Under the pieces are notes generated by a model that worked only from the letters and a program-made list of their open reading frames with translations, had not been told where the DNA came from and did not search any database. The position numbers and the translations under genes were made by a program. Shown piece after piece: positions 34,327-42,584 of a stretch of 48,937 bases of DNA. Source of the DNA: Prevotella sp. P5-108 (GTDB lineage Bacteria > Bacteroidota > Bacteroidia > Bacteroidales > Bacteroidaceae); NCBI RefSeq assembly GCF_002251385.1, contig NZ_NPJJ01000061.1, positions 1 through 48,937 of the forward strand, given 5' to 3'. Positions within the stretch are counted from its first letter, which is position 1. Each line of letters begins with the position of its first letter.

Positions 34327-35726
34327 AGCATGTATTTGACGATGTGATAACCATTATAGGCATAGAGCCAGAGGGTAAGTGCCACGATGACACCACGGCA
34401 GAGGGGACGCCAGCGGGTGGGTCGGGCCAGCAGCGCAGCCATCGCCACGGGGATGACGAATATCCAGTGGGCAGTCATGATATATATCTCGTTGAGCCCA
34501 AAGCCTATCCCGACATGGAGCAGCATATCGAGGCCGAACCACGACAGACAGAGCCACAGCAGACGATTGCGCCGACCCATCCAGATGCCTGCCAGAAAGA
34601 GCGCGGCGATGATGGCCTCGACGACGTAGTTGACCGCCCAGCGATACTCGATAATCATGGGGCGGAAGCGGCTTTGGTCCTGAAGCAAGTAGTCGGGGTG
34701 CAGCTGGATAGACTCGCCGAAGAGATTTTCCACGACCGACGCCACGCGCGGCGAGGTCTTGTCGCTCCACCGCATAAACTCGCCCTGCATAAACGGCTTG
34801 CCTTTCTTGGGCTGGTGCTTGGGCTTGGGCTTGGCTGCCACTGGTGCCGGCTGTGCAGGAGACGGCTGCTGCGCCTTGAGCTGTGCCTCCCGCTTCTGCT
34901 CGGCACGCTTTTGGGCTATAGCCGCATGGCGGGCGTTCTCGCCGGGAGCCACGAGATAGTGATACTCATAGCGTGCGCCGACCCAGATGACCAAGGCGGG
35001 AACCACCACAGCAAGCAGCAGGAACTTGGGGCGGAAGAAGCGGCGGCCGTTGACCACGAGGCCAGAGAGGAAGACCTTCAGCCCGTTGTTGAGGGATATG
35101 CCGGCAGTGACCACAAACAGCACTATCGCCGCCGGCAATGACATCTGCAGGCGCCGCGTGATAAGCAAGCCCGAATAATAGAGGACAAAAAGCAGCACGC
35201 AGAGGGACAGCACGAAGTGGTCGGGCACCATGGCGGTGACCATGACAAAGGCAAAGGAATAGAGGAAGAACGACAGCAGACGGGCGTCGGTGCGCGCGAG
35301 TCCCATCACCTCGACCAGCAGACGGTAGAGGAACAGGAAGGCATACCACGCCGCCGCCACCTGGATGGCAGTCATGATGAAGAGGGCGCAGTTGATGCCG
35401 GTCATCCACATCAGCGCCTGATTGAGCAGGTAAGGTACCCACATCATAAACGCCAACAACGGATGGCGGTACACATTGTATCGTGCGTCCCAGTTGGAGA
35501 CGACATAATAGGATATAGGGTCAAAGCCCGAGATGTGGAACTTACCGACAAAGAGGTTCCAGTAATGGTCGGTAATCGGGGTGAAGACTCCGTAATAATG
35601 GATGATGGTGAGGGCGTTGAGCGCCACCAGCAGCAGCGCCACAGCCAGCATCATCCACCGCTCGTCGCGGCGCAGCCGAAACAGGTGGCTCAGAGATATG
35701 GGTGTAGAGATAGGATTGTGGGTCAT
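34320..35726 (-). CDS. Polytopic membrane protein, DUF6080-like (copy 2)
   Basis: 468 residues, paralogue of the neighbouring downstream gene with the same helix layout and shared motifs (HISGFDPISY, YNVYRHPLLAFMMWVPYLLNQALMW, GISLNNGLKVFLS, VASVVENLFGESIQLH). Its soluble insert (about 275-320) differs: a Lys/Gln/Ala/Pro-rich charged stretch (KRAEQKREAQLKAQQPSPAQ, then PKPKHQPKKGKP). Probably an integral membrane transferase or polymerase acting on lipid-linked sugar; the function is inferred from neighbours and fold type only. 25 nt after gtrA. Confidence 0.75.
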   Translation of the reverse strand: MTHNPISTPISLSHLFRLRRDERWMMLAVALLLVALNALTIIHYYGVFTPITDHYWNLFVGKFHISGFDPISYYVVSNWDARYNVYRHPLLAFMMWVPYLLNQALMWMTGINCALFIMTAIQVAAAWYAFLFLYRLLVEVMGLARTDARLLSFFLYSFAFVMVTAMVPDHFVLSLCVLLFVLYYSGLLITRRLQMSLPAAIVLFVVTAGISLNNGLKVFLSGLVVNGRRFFRPKFLLLAVVVPALVIWVGARYEYHYLVAPGENARHAAIAQKRAEQKREAQLKAQQPSPAQPAPVAAKPKPKHQPKKGKPFMQGEFMRWSDKTSPRVASVVENLFGESIQLHPDYLLQDQSRFRPMIIEYRWAVNYVVEAIIAALFLAGIWMGRRNRLLWLCLSWFGLDMLLHVGIGFGLNEIYIMTAHWIFVIPVAMAALLARPTRWRPLCRGVIVALTLWLYAYNGYHIVKYMLC

Positions 35727-35751
35727 AGACAGTAACGTAAATCTGTGGGCA

Positions 35752-36156
35752 TTACCTCTTGAGAAAAAATCTCACCAGGATAAAGTTGACGGGGACGCAG
35801 ATGGCAAACATGGGGATAGGTGCCCAACTCTCGTCGACACCGAGCCATATCGCCACATTGAGCACGGCTATCTGCAGGAGATAGTTGACGGCATGGGAGA
35901 GGGCGAAACCGGCACCATGGCTCACGCAGGCCTTGACACGGAAGGTGTAGCGGGTGGAGGCGGTGAAGTTGAACGCGAAGCTGATGGCATAGGCGATGGT
36001 CATGGCCAACGAGGGTGCCAGCCTGGGCAGCAAGAGCCAATAGACACCATACTGTATGGCGGTGGCGATGACTCCCACGATGCCAAAGCGTACAATCTCG
36101 CCCACCGTCTGGCGTCGGCGGTTATCTGAAGGGCTTGTAGTATCCTTGGTCTGCAT
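35752..36156 (-). CDS. GtrA family membrane protein
   Basis: 134 residues with four membrane helices (FGIVGVIATAIQYGVYWLLL, LAMTIAYAISFAFNFTASTRYTF, LSHAVNYLLQIAVLNVAIWLG and the last MFAICVPVNFILVRFFLKR). GtrA proteins move or assist movement of undecaprenyl- or decaprenyl-phosphate-linked sugars across the membrane; Rv3789 of mycobacteria, in the arabinogalactan pathway, is a member. Overlaps the HAD phosphatase gene by 35 nt. Its place between HAD/UbiA and the two polytopic proteins fits a flippase for a lipid-linked pentose. Confidence 0.87.
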   Translation of the reverse strand: MQTKDTTSPSDNRRRQTVGEIVRFGIVGVIATAIQYGVYWLLLPRLAPSLAMTIAYAISFAFNFTASTRYTFRVKACVSHGAGFALSHAVNYLLQIAVLNVAIWLGVDESWAPIPMFAICVPVNFILVRFFLKR

Positions 36157-36724
36157 AGTCTAACATTTCTTTGTCGCCCCGGCTGTCGCCGAAGGCTGTC
36201 AGGTGATAATTGTCGCGGTCGGGAAAGACCTCTCTGATACGGCGCACCTTCTCGGGACCATAGCAGTTGTGCGTGGCAAAGCGTCCGGTGAGTCTGCCAT
36301 CGCGGGTCTCGACCTTGGTGCCCAACACGACAGGCCGGCGGTGGGTTCCGGCGACCTCGTCGAAGAACGGCGCCACCCAGTTGTCGATGCTGGCGCTCAC
36401 GATGGCCACCTCGGCGCCCTCTGTCAGTGCCCTACCCAACTCGCGGAGTCCCTCTTGGCGCAGCAAATGGCGATGGCTGCGGGCGAAATCGCGGCAGGCG
36501 GCATCGAAGCGTGCCTGTTCCCACCCGCCGAAGAAGTGGGCAAAGAGCCTCTGCTTGGCTTTGTAGTTGGGATAGAGGTGCATGAGCATCAGCACAATCC
36601 ATGGCGAGCAGAGCGCAAAGCCCCACAACATCGCCCATCGGCCACAGGCGTGGCGGATAAAGGCTATCAGCGTGTCGCTATGGGTAAGCGTACCGTCGAA
36701 ATCGAAGACAAAGAGTTGGCGCAT
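36122..36724 (-). CDS. HAD-IB family phosphatase
   Basis: 200 residues. All four HAD motifs are seen: DFDGTLTHSDT (catalytic D8 and D10), VSASIDNW, the lysine in CYGPEKVRRI, and FGDSRGDKEMLDYAD. Subclass IB is like phosphoserine phosphatase, with a helical cap that here contains hydrophobic stretches (AMLWGFALCSPWIVLMLMHLY), which hints at a membrane-near substrate. Between UbiA-type and gtrA genes it would fit as the enzyme removing the 5-phosphate of polyprenyl-phosphoryl-5-phosphoribose; that is inference. Confidence 0.88.
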   Translation of the reverse strand: MRQLFVFDFDGTLTHSDTLIAFIRHACGRWAMLWGFALCSPWIVLMLMHLYPNYKAKQRLFAHFFGGWEQARFDAACRDFARSHRHLLRQEGLRELGRALTEGAEVAIVSASIDNWVAPFFDEVAGTHRRPVVLGTKVETRDGRLTGRFATHNCYGPEKVRRIREVFPDRDNYHLTAFGDSRGDKEMLDYADQGYYKPFR

Positions 36725-36727
36725 GGG

Positions 36728-37612
36728 TCAGATATAGATGATGAAGAGGAACGCCAGGAACCACGCAGCCACGATGAGCTGGGTCGAACGGTCTTTGAGT
36801 ATCACCTTGGTAGGGTCGCCGCTCTTCTTGTCTACCACCGCTATCTGTATATACCTCAACAGACCGAGCAAAACGAAGACACTGGTGAGGTAGAGATAGT
36901 CGTTATGGAAATGGGCGAGGGTCTCGGGCGACACGGTGTACATGATATAGCATACCAGCATCACCGAGCCGGTGATGGTGATGGCCTGGTTGATGAAGGT
37001 GAGGTTGTAGCGAATGGTATTCTTGCGCGGCGCCACTCCAGTGGCCTCCATACGCAGCACATCGTCGCGCCGCTTGGCAAAGCTCAGGAAGAGGGTGAGC
37101 AGGAAGGTCATCAGCACAATCCACTTGCTCAGCACGATGTCGGTGGCGAAACCTCCGGCAAGGATGCGCAGCACAAATCCGAACGCCACGATACACACGT
37201 CGATGATGGCCTTGTCCTTGAGGCGTATGCAGTAGAGCACGTTGAGCACCAGGTAGAACACCACTATTCCGCCCACTGCCTTCCACTCGGTGAGCAGCGA
37301 CAGCATGGCCATAGACAGTGCCACCATCACTCCCATCATGAGGTATGCCTCGCCCACCGATATCGCGCCCGAAGCTATGGGGCGATTACACTTGACGGGA
37401 TGGGCTCGGTCGGCCTCAACGTCGATGATGTCGTTGAGACAGTAGATGGCCGACGCCGCAAAGCAGAACGCCATCCACGTGACGGCACCTGCGCCGAGCT
37501 GGTCGACATCGAAGATGGCTCCACCGAAGAAGATGGGGATGAAGACGAAGAAGTTTTTGACCCAATGGCGTACACGTATGACGCGCAGGGCACCAATAAT
37601 TTTAGCTCTCAT
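36728..37612 (-). CDS. UbiA-type polyprenyl-phosphate phosphoribosyltransferase
   Basis: 294 residues, about nine membrane helices. The first aspartate motif reads NDIIDVEADRAHPVKCNRPI (from residue 60), very close to the NDxxDxxxDxxHPxKxxRPIA form of decaprenyl-phosphate phosphoribosyltransferases (Rv3806c type) which transfer phosphoribose from PRPP to polyprenyl phosphate. A second polar cluster is seen near KWIVLMTFLLTLFLSFAKRRDDV. It overlaps the upstream acyltransferase gene by 4 nt and is 3 nt from the HAD phosphatase gene. It supplies the lipid-linked pentose phosphate of the proposed pathway. Confidence 0.87.
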   Translation of the reverse strand: MRAKIIGALRVIRVRHWVKNFFVFIPIFFGGAIFDVDQLGAGAVTWMAFCFAASAIYCLNDIIDVEADRAHPVKCNRPIASGAISVGEAYLMMGVMVALSMAMLSLLTEWKAVGGIVVFYLVLNVLYCIRLKDKAIIDVCIVAFGFVLRILAGGFATDIVLSKWIVLMTFLLTLFLSFAKRRDDVLRMEATGVAPRKNTIRYNLTFINQAITITGSVMLVCYIMYTVSPETLAHFHNDYLYLTSVFVLLGLLRYIQIAVVDKKSGDPTKVILKDRSTQLIVAAWFLAFLFIIYI

Positions 37613-38610
37613 AGCCTAAGGAGTTTGATTACTACATTCAACAACTGATGTATCAGCCACGCCAGGGGTATGGTGATGGCCAAACAGAGAAGGGCGGTGG
37701 GCCAGTAGCCCAGCGCCAGCGGTTCTATGTACTTCAAGATGAAGTGGCAGTGTAGGAGGTATATCTCCAGACTTATTCCTCCTACGAATGTCAACGCCGC
37801 TGCTACCCTCTGGGGCAGGCAGTGCAGGTAATGGCAGAGCCAGAGTGTGGTTGCGAGGGTAAGAGGGATGTATAGCATGCGTTCGAGGAAGATGGGGAAG
37901 CGCCCGTGTGCCGTCTGCTCGAGCGCGATGCAGAGTGCCAGCGTGAGCAGGGCGGTGACAGCCACTACGGGCAAGGCGGCGCGGGGCAGGGCATACTGCT
38001 CCTTGACCCACTGACCGGCTACGATGCCGATAAAGAAGATGGGCACGCGGCTCCAGAATATCTCGATATGTCCCACAGCTTGATGTACGGGCGGAAGATA
38101 CTGCACCGCCACACACCAGGCCATCATCAGCACGGGCAGGAGGCTCCACCAGCGGTTGCGCATGACCAGCCTCATGAACCAGGGTGCCCACAGATAGAGC
38201 ATCAGTGTGGCGGGGATGTACCAGAACGTCAGTTCGTCGTGTATCCAGAAGTCCCAGTTGACGGTAATGTCGCCTATCAGGTCGGGCAATGACGACGAGA
38301 ACCGCCGCGGTCCGAGATAGTCGGGCAGATAGAACGCCGTCGATGCGAGCAGCCATGCCGGCAGTATGCGCAGCAGGCGGCGACGGTAGAAATGGAGCAA
38401 TTCGGGACGCTTGGTCCATGCAAACCACAAGCCGATACCGCTCAGGAAAAAGAAGATGTCCACTCCCATGTTGCCCATGCGCTTCAGCCCGAAGAAGGCG
38501 CTGCTCCGCGGCAGTGCCACGTGGAAGAGCACAATCATAATGATGGCAATGCCCATCAGCACTCCGCGGTAGCGCGACAGGCTGGCCCACTCTATTCGTC
38601 TCGCGTCCAT
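37609..38610 (-). CDS. Acyltransferase-3 family membrane protein
   Basis: 333 residues, ten or so membrane helices. The acyltransferase-3 (OafA/YrhL) pattern is seen in SRYRGVLMGIAIIMIVLFHVALP with the conserved histidine in the first helix, MGNMGVDIFFFLSGIGLWFAW, and FYRRRLLRILPAWL. Such enzymes O-acetylate or otherwise acylate surface glycans, using acetyl-CoA. It neighbours a second member of the same family 3 nt upstream and the UbiA gene with a 4-nt overlap. Confidence 0.86.
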   Translation of the reverse strand: MDARRIEWASLSRYRGVLMGIAIIMIVLFHVALPRSSAFFGLKRMGNMGVDIFFFLSGIGLWFAWTKRPELLHFYRRRLLRILPAWLLASTAFYLPDYLGPRRFSSSLPDLIGDITVNWDFWIHDELTFWYIPATLMLYLWAPWFMRLVMRNRWWSLLPVLMMAWCVAVQYLPPVHQAVGHIEIFWSRVPIFFIGIVAGQWVKEQYALPRAALPVVAVTALLTLALCIALEQTAHGRFPIFLERMLYIPLTLATTLWLCHYLHCLPQRVAAALTFVGGISLEIYLLHCHFILKYIEPLALGYWPTALLCLAITIPLAWLIHQLLNVVIKLLRL

Positions 38611-38613
38611 CGT

Positions 38614-39723
38614 TCAGAGTTTAGGGTTAGGTATCTTGTTCATCAGCAGGCGGAAGAGCCATGCCAGACATATCGAGGCTATCAGGTAGAGCAACAACCC
38701 GGTGTAGATGTCGCCGTGGCGACTTATGGGGATAAGCATCTTGCGCACTATGGGGTGACATACGAAGAGTGCTGCTGATATCTGGCCCATCCATTCGAGC
38801 CCGTAAAGCACGGGGTGGCCCACTCTCTGCCACCAGCCGGCTATCCACTTGACCATACAGATGGCTCCGACGCAGATGATGGCGGGAGCCACTGCCCACA
38901 GGCTGAACAACAGGCTGCAGGCATAGGTGAGCAGACACGACAGGATGAAGCCTGCGCCCCACAATGATGGCGACCAGCGTTCCTGTCGCAGCCCTTCGCC
39001 ATAGCGGGCATAGAGCAGGCCGAGGCCGAAGGGCAGCATACCGCCCATGAAGTTGTAACGGTAACGGTTGATGGCATCTCCCTCGGGACTCATCATCAAC
39101 TGCAGTCCCACGCAGACCACCATCAGCGCCACGGTCACGCCCCAGTGACGGCGGCAGAGTACCAGCCGATAGACGATATACAGCTGCAGCATCAGCCCGA
39201 AGAACCAGTAGGGTCCGGGCCATATCTGATGGTCGGGGTCGGGCAGCAGGTTGTTGACCATAACCAGCTGGGCCAGCACCTGGGTGACGGTGTAATGCCA
39301 GCTGCCGGGGGTGACGGCGTCGACCAGGACAAACGCCACGAAGCCCACAATCATCATCTTCAGCAGTTTCAGGTAATGATAGCGCACAAACTGCCATCTA
39401 CCGGGCACTCGGGAGCCATCTCCGGGAATGGCGGGAGCCTCATACTTCTTTACCAGACCATAGGCACTGAGGAAGAGGAACACCGGGACGCCGTAGTGAC
39501 CAAAGAACGACAGCAGATGCACAGGGAGATAGATGTCGGGATGGCTCAGCACCTGGTTGAGCACATCCACATTGTGGCGCACGAAGGTGTATTCGTTCTC
39601 CTTGACAATGGGGCTGAGCCAGTGGCAGAAGTTGTGGAGGAAAATGCCAATGATGGCCACACCTCTCAGTACATTGCACTCGGCGCGGGTGAGCAGGGGC
39701 TGGGCTGAAGTATTGGATGTCAT
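38614..39723 (-). CDS. Acyltransferase-3 family membrane protein
   Basis: 369 residues, second acyltransferase-3 member. The start region has LRGVAIIGIFLHNFCHWL with the conserved histidine in helix one; then FGHYGVPVFLFLSAYGLVKKYE, a large loop, and FVRYHYLKLLKMMIVGF. Several further helices follow, ending in MNKIPNPKL. Different enough from the neighbour (for example in the long second loop) to act on another position or substrate. 9 nt downstream of the sulfatase-fold gene. Confidence 0.84.
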   Translation of the reverse strand: MTSNTSAQPLLTRAECNVLRGVAIIGIFLHNFCHWLSPIVKENEYTFVRHNVDVLNQVLSHPDIYLPVHLLSFFGHYGVPVFLFLSAYGLVKKYEAPAIPGDGSRVPGRWQFVRYHYLKLLKMMIVGFVAFVLVDAVTPGSWHYTVTQVLAQLVMVNNLLPDPDHQIWPGPYWFFGLMLQLYIVYRLVLCRRHWGVTVALMVVCVGLQLMMSPEGDAINRYRYNFMGGMLPFGLGLLYARYGEGLRQERWSPSLWGAGFILSCLLTYACSLLFSLWAVAPAIICVGAICMVKWIAGWWQRVGHPVLYGLEWMGQISAALFVCHPIVRKMLIPISRHGDIYTGLLLYLIASICLAWLFRLLMNKIPNPKL

Positions 39724-39732
39724 ATTTATCAG

Positions 39733-41580
39733 TTATTTGAATGGGGTGGAAACAGTGTTGGCTGGTTTCGCAGGCGGCACCAGCTTGTCATAGTCGGTTT
39801 TTCCCTTGAGCAGACGGGGGCGCGAGGCGTCGTAGTCATCGCTCAGGATATTGTAGCGGGAGCAGTAATCGGGCGTGGAGATGCCGGCGAGATAGAGCAG
39901 CAGATGTGGCAGCGCGTCGGTCATGTATGGACGCTTGCGTGCTTCTACTATCTGCTTGAATATCTGTGGATGACGCACGGCATAACGATGGGTGCAGTAA
40001 ATCCAGAAGGGTATCTCAAACTCATACTTGGCCAGTCCGTAGTCGATTTCGGCTGAATGGTTGCGGCAGATGATGCCACGGTTTTCCTCGTAGCACTCTT
40101 CACCGTGGTCGGGCATATAGATGACGATGGCATCCTGGTTGTCAAAGCGGTGGCAGATAGCGTCGACGATGGAGTCATTATAGAGCACGGCGTTGTCATA
40201 GTAGCTCACCATCTTGCGCTGCTTGGCAGAGAGCTCCGGACGCCGTTCCTCATAGTCCGACGCATAGAAGTGGGTGCGCTTGTGGGGATAGCGGTCGCGA
40301 TAGGCCACATGCTGACCCAAGAGGTGGAAGATATAGAGGTTGCCACGGTTCTTGGCGGTCGAGTCGGCTATCTGGTCATAGTCCGAGAGCAGTCCGTCGT
40401 CATACTTGTGCACCTCGGTGTTGCGGGTGTCAAACTGGGCAGCACTCAGCGTGGGATTGTTCAGGAAGAAGCCGCCGCTGAAGTCGTAGACTGCCTCCTT
40501 GGCTTTGGGCAGGAATTGGTTGGTGAGGAAGGTGACATGATACCCGGCGCTGCGGAACACCTCGGGGAAAAGGGGATAGTCGCACCACTCGCCCGGCTGC
40601 CCCATGACGTGCAGGGAGAAGGTGTTCTTGAACACAAAGCTGGTGAGGTTCCACGGCGACACCACGTCGGTAAACTTCACCAGTCGTCCGCGGCGCTCGC
40701 GAGCCGACTGCCGTGGCGTCGTAGGCAGCTCATAGCCATACTGCTGGGAATGGTGCTTGCCGTAGCTTTCACCGATAATCAGCACGATGGTAGGTGAGCG
40801 GAAAGAGCAGGTGTCTACCTGTATTTTATCCACGTTCTGCACCAGACGGTTTATCTGCTGTGCGGCGAGCGAGTTGGCATACACGCTGAAGGTGAGCCTC
40901 CACAGGGGCGTATAGAGCACGGCGTGCTGCGGGTCGGTGAGCGTATGCTCCACCTCGCCTATCGTACGGGCTGAGAGGAGCTTCGCCAGCGCCGTCTTGT
41001 TGTGCCAGCTCGACACCGTGGCCCACACGCCAGCCACCACGACCAGTCCTCCCAACACGGGAGCATACTTCTCGGCTACAGGCAACAGCCGCTGCTTCAG
41101 CCAATGGCGCTTCCACACCGCGAGGGCATGAACTCCGATGAGCAGGAACACCCCTCCCACCGGACTGAACACCACCTCGGGCGAGAGGTAGGAGCGCAGA
41201 AACTCGCCCGCCTCCCTCGAGTCGGTCTCGTCGACGAGCAGCAGCATCGTGGGGGTTATCGTCGACCGGAATTTCCAGAAGCAATAGATGTCCACGATGG
41301 CCACACTGTATACTATTATATATATAAGGCGACGAACCCACATCCTTACCTTGCCTGGAAGGAGCATAAGCAGGGCGCAGACGACATAGATGTCGATGAA
41401 GAGTTCGAGATAGAGATTGCCATAGAGGTGTATGCCCTTGATGTTGGGCAGCGTGAGCCACTCGCCCACCACCCCAAGCAGGTACATGGTGACAAAGAAT
41501 AGGGTGTTGGCCTTGAAGGGGGCAAACAGGAGGGTCAACAGTCTGTCAATGACATGCAATGTCTTCGTTTTTTCTACCAT
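39733..41580 (-). CDS. Phosphoethanolamine-transferase-like membrane protein (sulfatase fold)
   Basis: 615 residues from the ATG at 41580. Five N-terminal membrane helices to about residue 200, then a periplasmic alkaline-phosphatase/sulfatase-fold domain. Metal site parts: VLIIGESYGKHHSQQYGY (metal Glu), the nucleophile threonine likely in SPWNLTSFVFKNTFSL, and YMPDHGEECYEE. This is the layout of EptA-like enzymes that move phosphoethanolamine from phosphatidylethanolamine to lipid A or glycans; substrate not known here. A -7 box lies 6 nt before the ATG, and the frame reaching further to 41589 starts with TTG inside the box. Confidence 0.85.
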   Translation of the reverse strand: MVEKTKTLHVIDRLLTLLFAPFKANTLFFVTMYLLGVVGEWLTLPNIKGIHLYGNLYLELFIDIYVVCALLMLLPGKVRMWVRRLIYIIVYSVAIVDIYCFWKFRSTITPTMLLLVDETDSREAGEFLRSYLSPEVVFSPVGGVFLLIGVHALAVWKRHWLKQRLLPVAEKYAPVLGGLVVVAGVWATVSSWHNKTALAKLLSARTIGEVEHTLTDPQHAVLYTPLWRLTFSVYANSLAAQQINRLVQNVDKIQVDTCSFRSPTIVLIIGESYGKHHSQQYGYELPTTPRQSARERRGRLVKFTDVVSPWNLTSFVFKNTFSLHVMGQPGEWCDYPLFPEVFRSAGYHVTFLTNQFLPKAKEAVYDFSGGFFLNNPTLSAAQFDTRNTEVHKYDDGLLSDYDQIADSTAKNRGNLYIFHLLGQHVAYRDRYPHKRTHFYASDYEERRPELSAKQRKMVSYYDNAVLYNDSIVDAICHRFDNQDAIVIYMPDHGEECYEENRGIICRNHSAEIDYGLAKYEFEIPFWIYCTHRYAVRHPQIFKQIVEARKRPYMTDALPHLLLYLAGISTPDYCSRYNILSDDYDASRPRLLKGKTDYDKLVPPAKPANTVSTPFK

Positions 41581-41586
41581 AGATTG

Positions 41587-41594
41587 CAAACTTA
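41587..41594 (-). promoter_or_regulatory. -7 box (TAAGTTTG) 6 nt from the start of the sulfatase-fold gene
   Basis: Minus-strand TAAGTTTG, 6 nt before ATG 41580, in the only larger gap (95 nt) of the long glycan block. It would start a sub-transcript for the transferase-acyltransferase-UbiA half. Confidence 0.5.
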
Positions 41595-41675
41595 CTGAAA
41601 AAAAGCCAAACCACGACGGTTATTGCAGAGAAAATTGCTACTTCCGCCGGCTTTATGGCGCTTTCGGGGCATGGC

Positions 41676-42584
41676 TTAGGCTCCGAAGTCGCCGTGGAGG
41701 GTACGGATGATGCGGCGGCGTGCCTTTGCCCAGAACGAGTTGGTGCGGGCATAATAGCGCTCAAACTCTCTACGCGCCTCGAGGTTTTCCTCGATGGGCT
41801 CTATCTTCTCCACAGCGAGACGGTGGGGATAGAGCAGCGAGTCGTAGAGCCCTCCGCCACCACAGTTGGTGCCGCTGCCGTCAAAGCCTTCGTTGGCAAC
41901 GAGCGAGCGACCCACGTTGAGCGACAGGATGTCGGCGAGGAAGAGCGTGGCATTCCAGCGGATGGCCCACGAGTCATTGATACCCTGGGTCTGACGGCGC
42001 AGCATACGCGTAAAGCCATACTTGCCGTTGAAGTCAAATCTCCGGGTGAGCCCGCGGGCACGCAGCTCGGCGAGCAGTGCCTTGCCGTCGGGGTTGAAGT
42101 GACGCCAGGCGCGCTTCCAAGTAGCCCAACCCCAGCTGCCGGTCCACTTGATGAGAAAGGTATCAGGCAGAGGGGCGTGGGTGAAGTCGCAGGCCTGAAT
42201 ATGGCCCACGCGCTCTTCGTCTTTGTAGGTCTCGAGGGCGTCGTTCATAAACCTCAGGAAGTAGGGAGCCACCACCAGGTCGTCTTCGACCACGATGACG
42301 CGTCCGTAGGCGTTGACCACCTGCGTCACACTGTCTATCACGTTGGCGGCGAGACCGTAGTTGCGCTCACGCATCACGAGATGCACCTCTCTGAAGCCAT
42401 CTACGCTGCGGGCTATCTCCCTCACGCGTTCCACCGGTGCCGGGTCGGTGCCGGGCTTGGCTCCGTCGCAGTAGATGTAGAGGTCCGACTGCGCCGCCTC
42501 GGCATTGCGGAGAAGCGAAGCCACCGCCCGCTCCACGTGTTCTGGCCTGTTGTAAGCCAGGAGTATGATAGGGGCTGTTTCCAT
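41676..42584 (-). CDS. Glycosyltransferase, GT-A fold
   Basis: 302 residues from the ATG at 42584 (METAPIILLAYNRPEHVERAVASL). A GT-A-type sugar transferase as in GT2/GNT-I-like families: APIILLAYNRPEHV begins the nucleotide-binding half, VIVVEDDLVVAPYFLRFMND holds the metal-binding ED-D, and TGSWGWATWKRAWRHF is the conserved acceptor-side block often found in Bacteroidota glycan clusters. Its ATG overlaps the stop codon of the upstream gene (TAATG). Sugar unknown. Confidence 0.85.
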   Translation of the reverse strand: METAPIILLAYNRPEHVERAVASLLRNAEAAQSDLYIYCDGAKPGTDPAPVERVREIARSVDGFREVHLVMRERNYGLAANVIDSVTQVVNAYGRVIVVEDDLVVAPYFLRFMNDALETYKDEERVGHIQACDFTHAPLPDTFLIKWTGSWGWATWKRAWRHFNPDGKALLAELRARGLTRRFDFNGKYGFTRMLRRQTQGINDSWAIRWNATLFLADILSLNVGRSLVANEGFDGSGTNCGGGGLYDSLLYPHRLAVEKIEPIEENLEARREFERYYARTNSFWAKARRRIIRTLHGDFGA

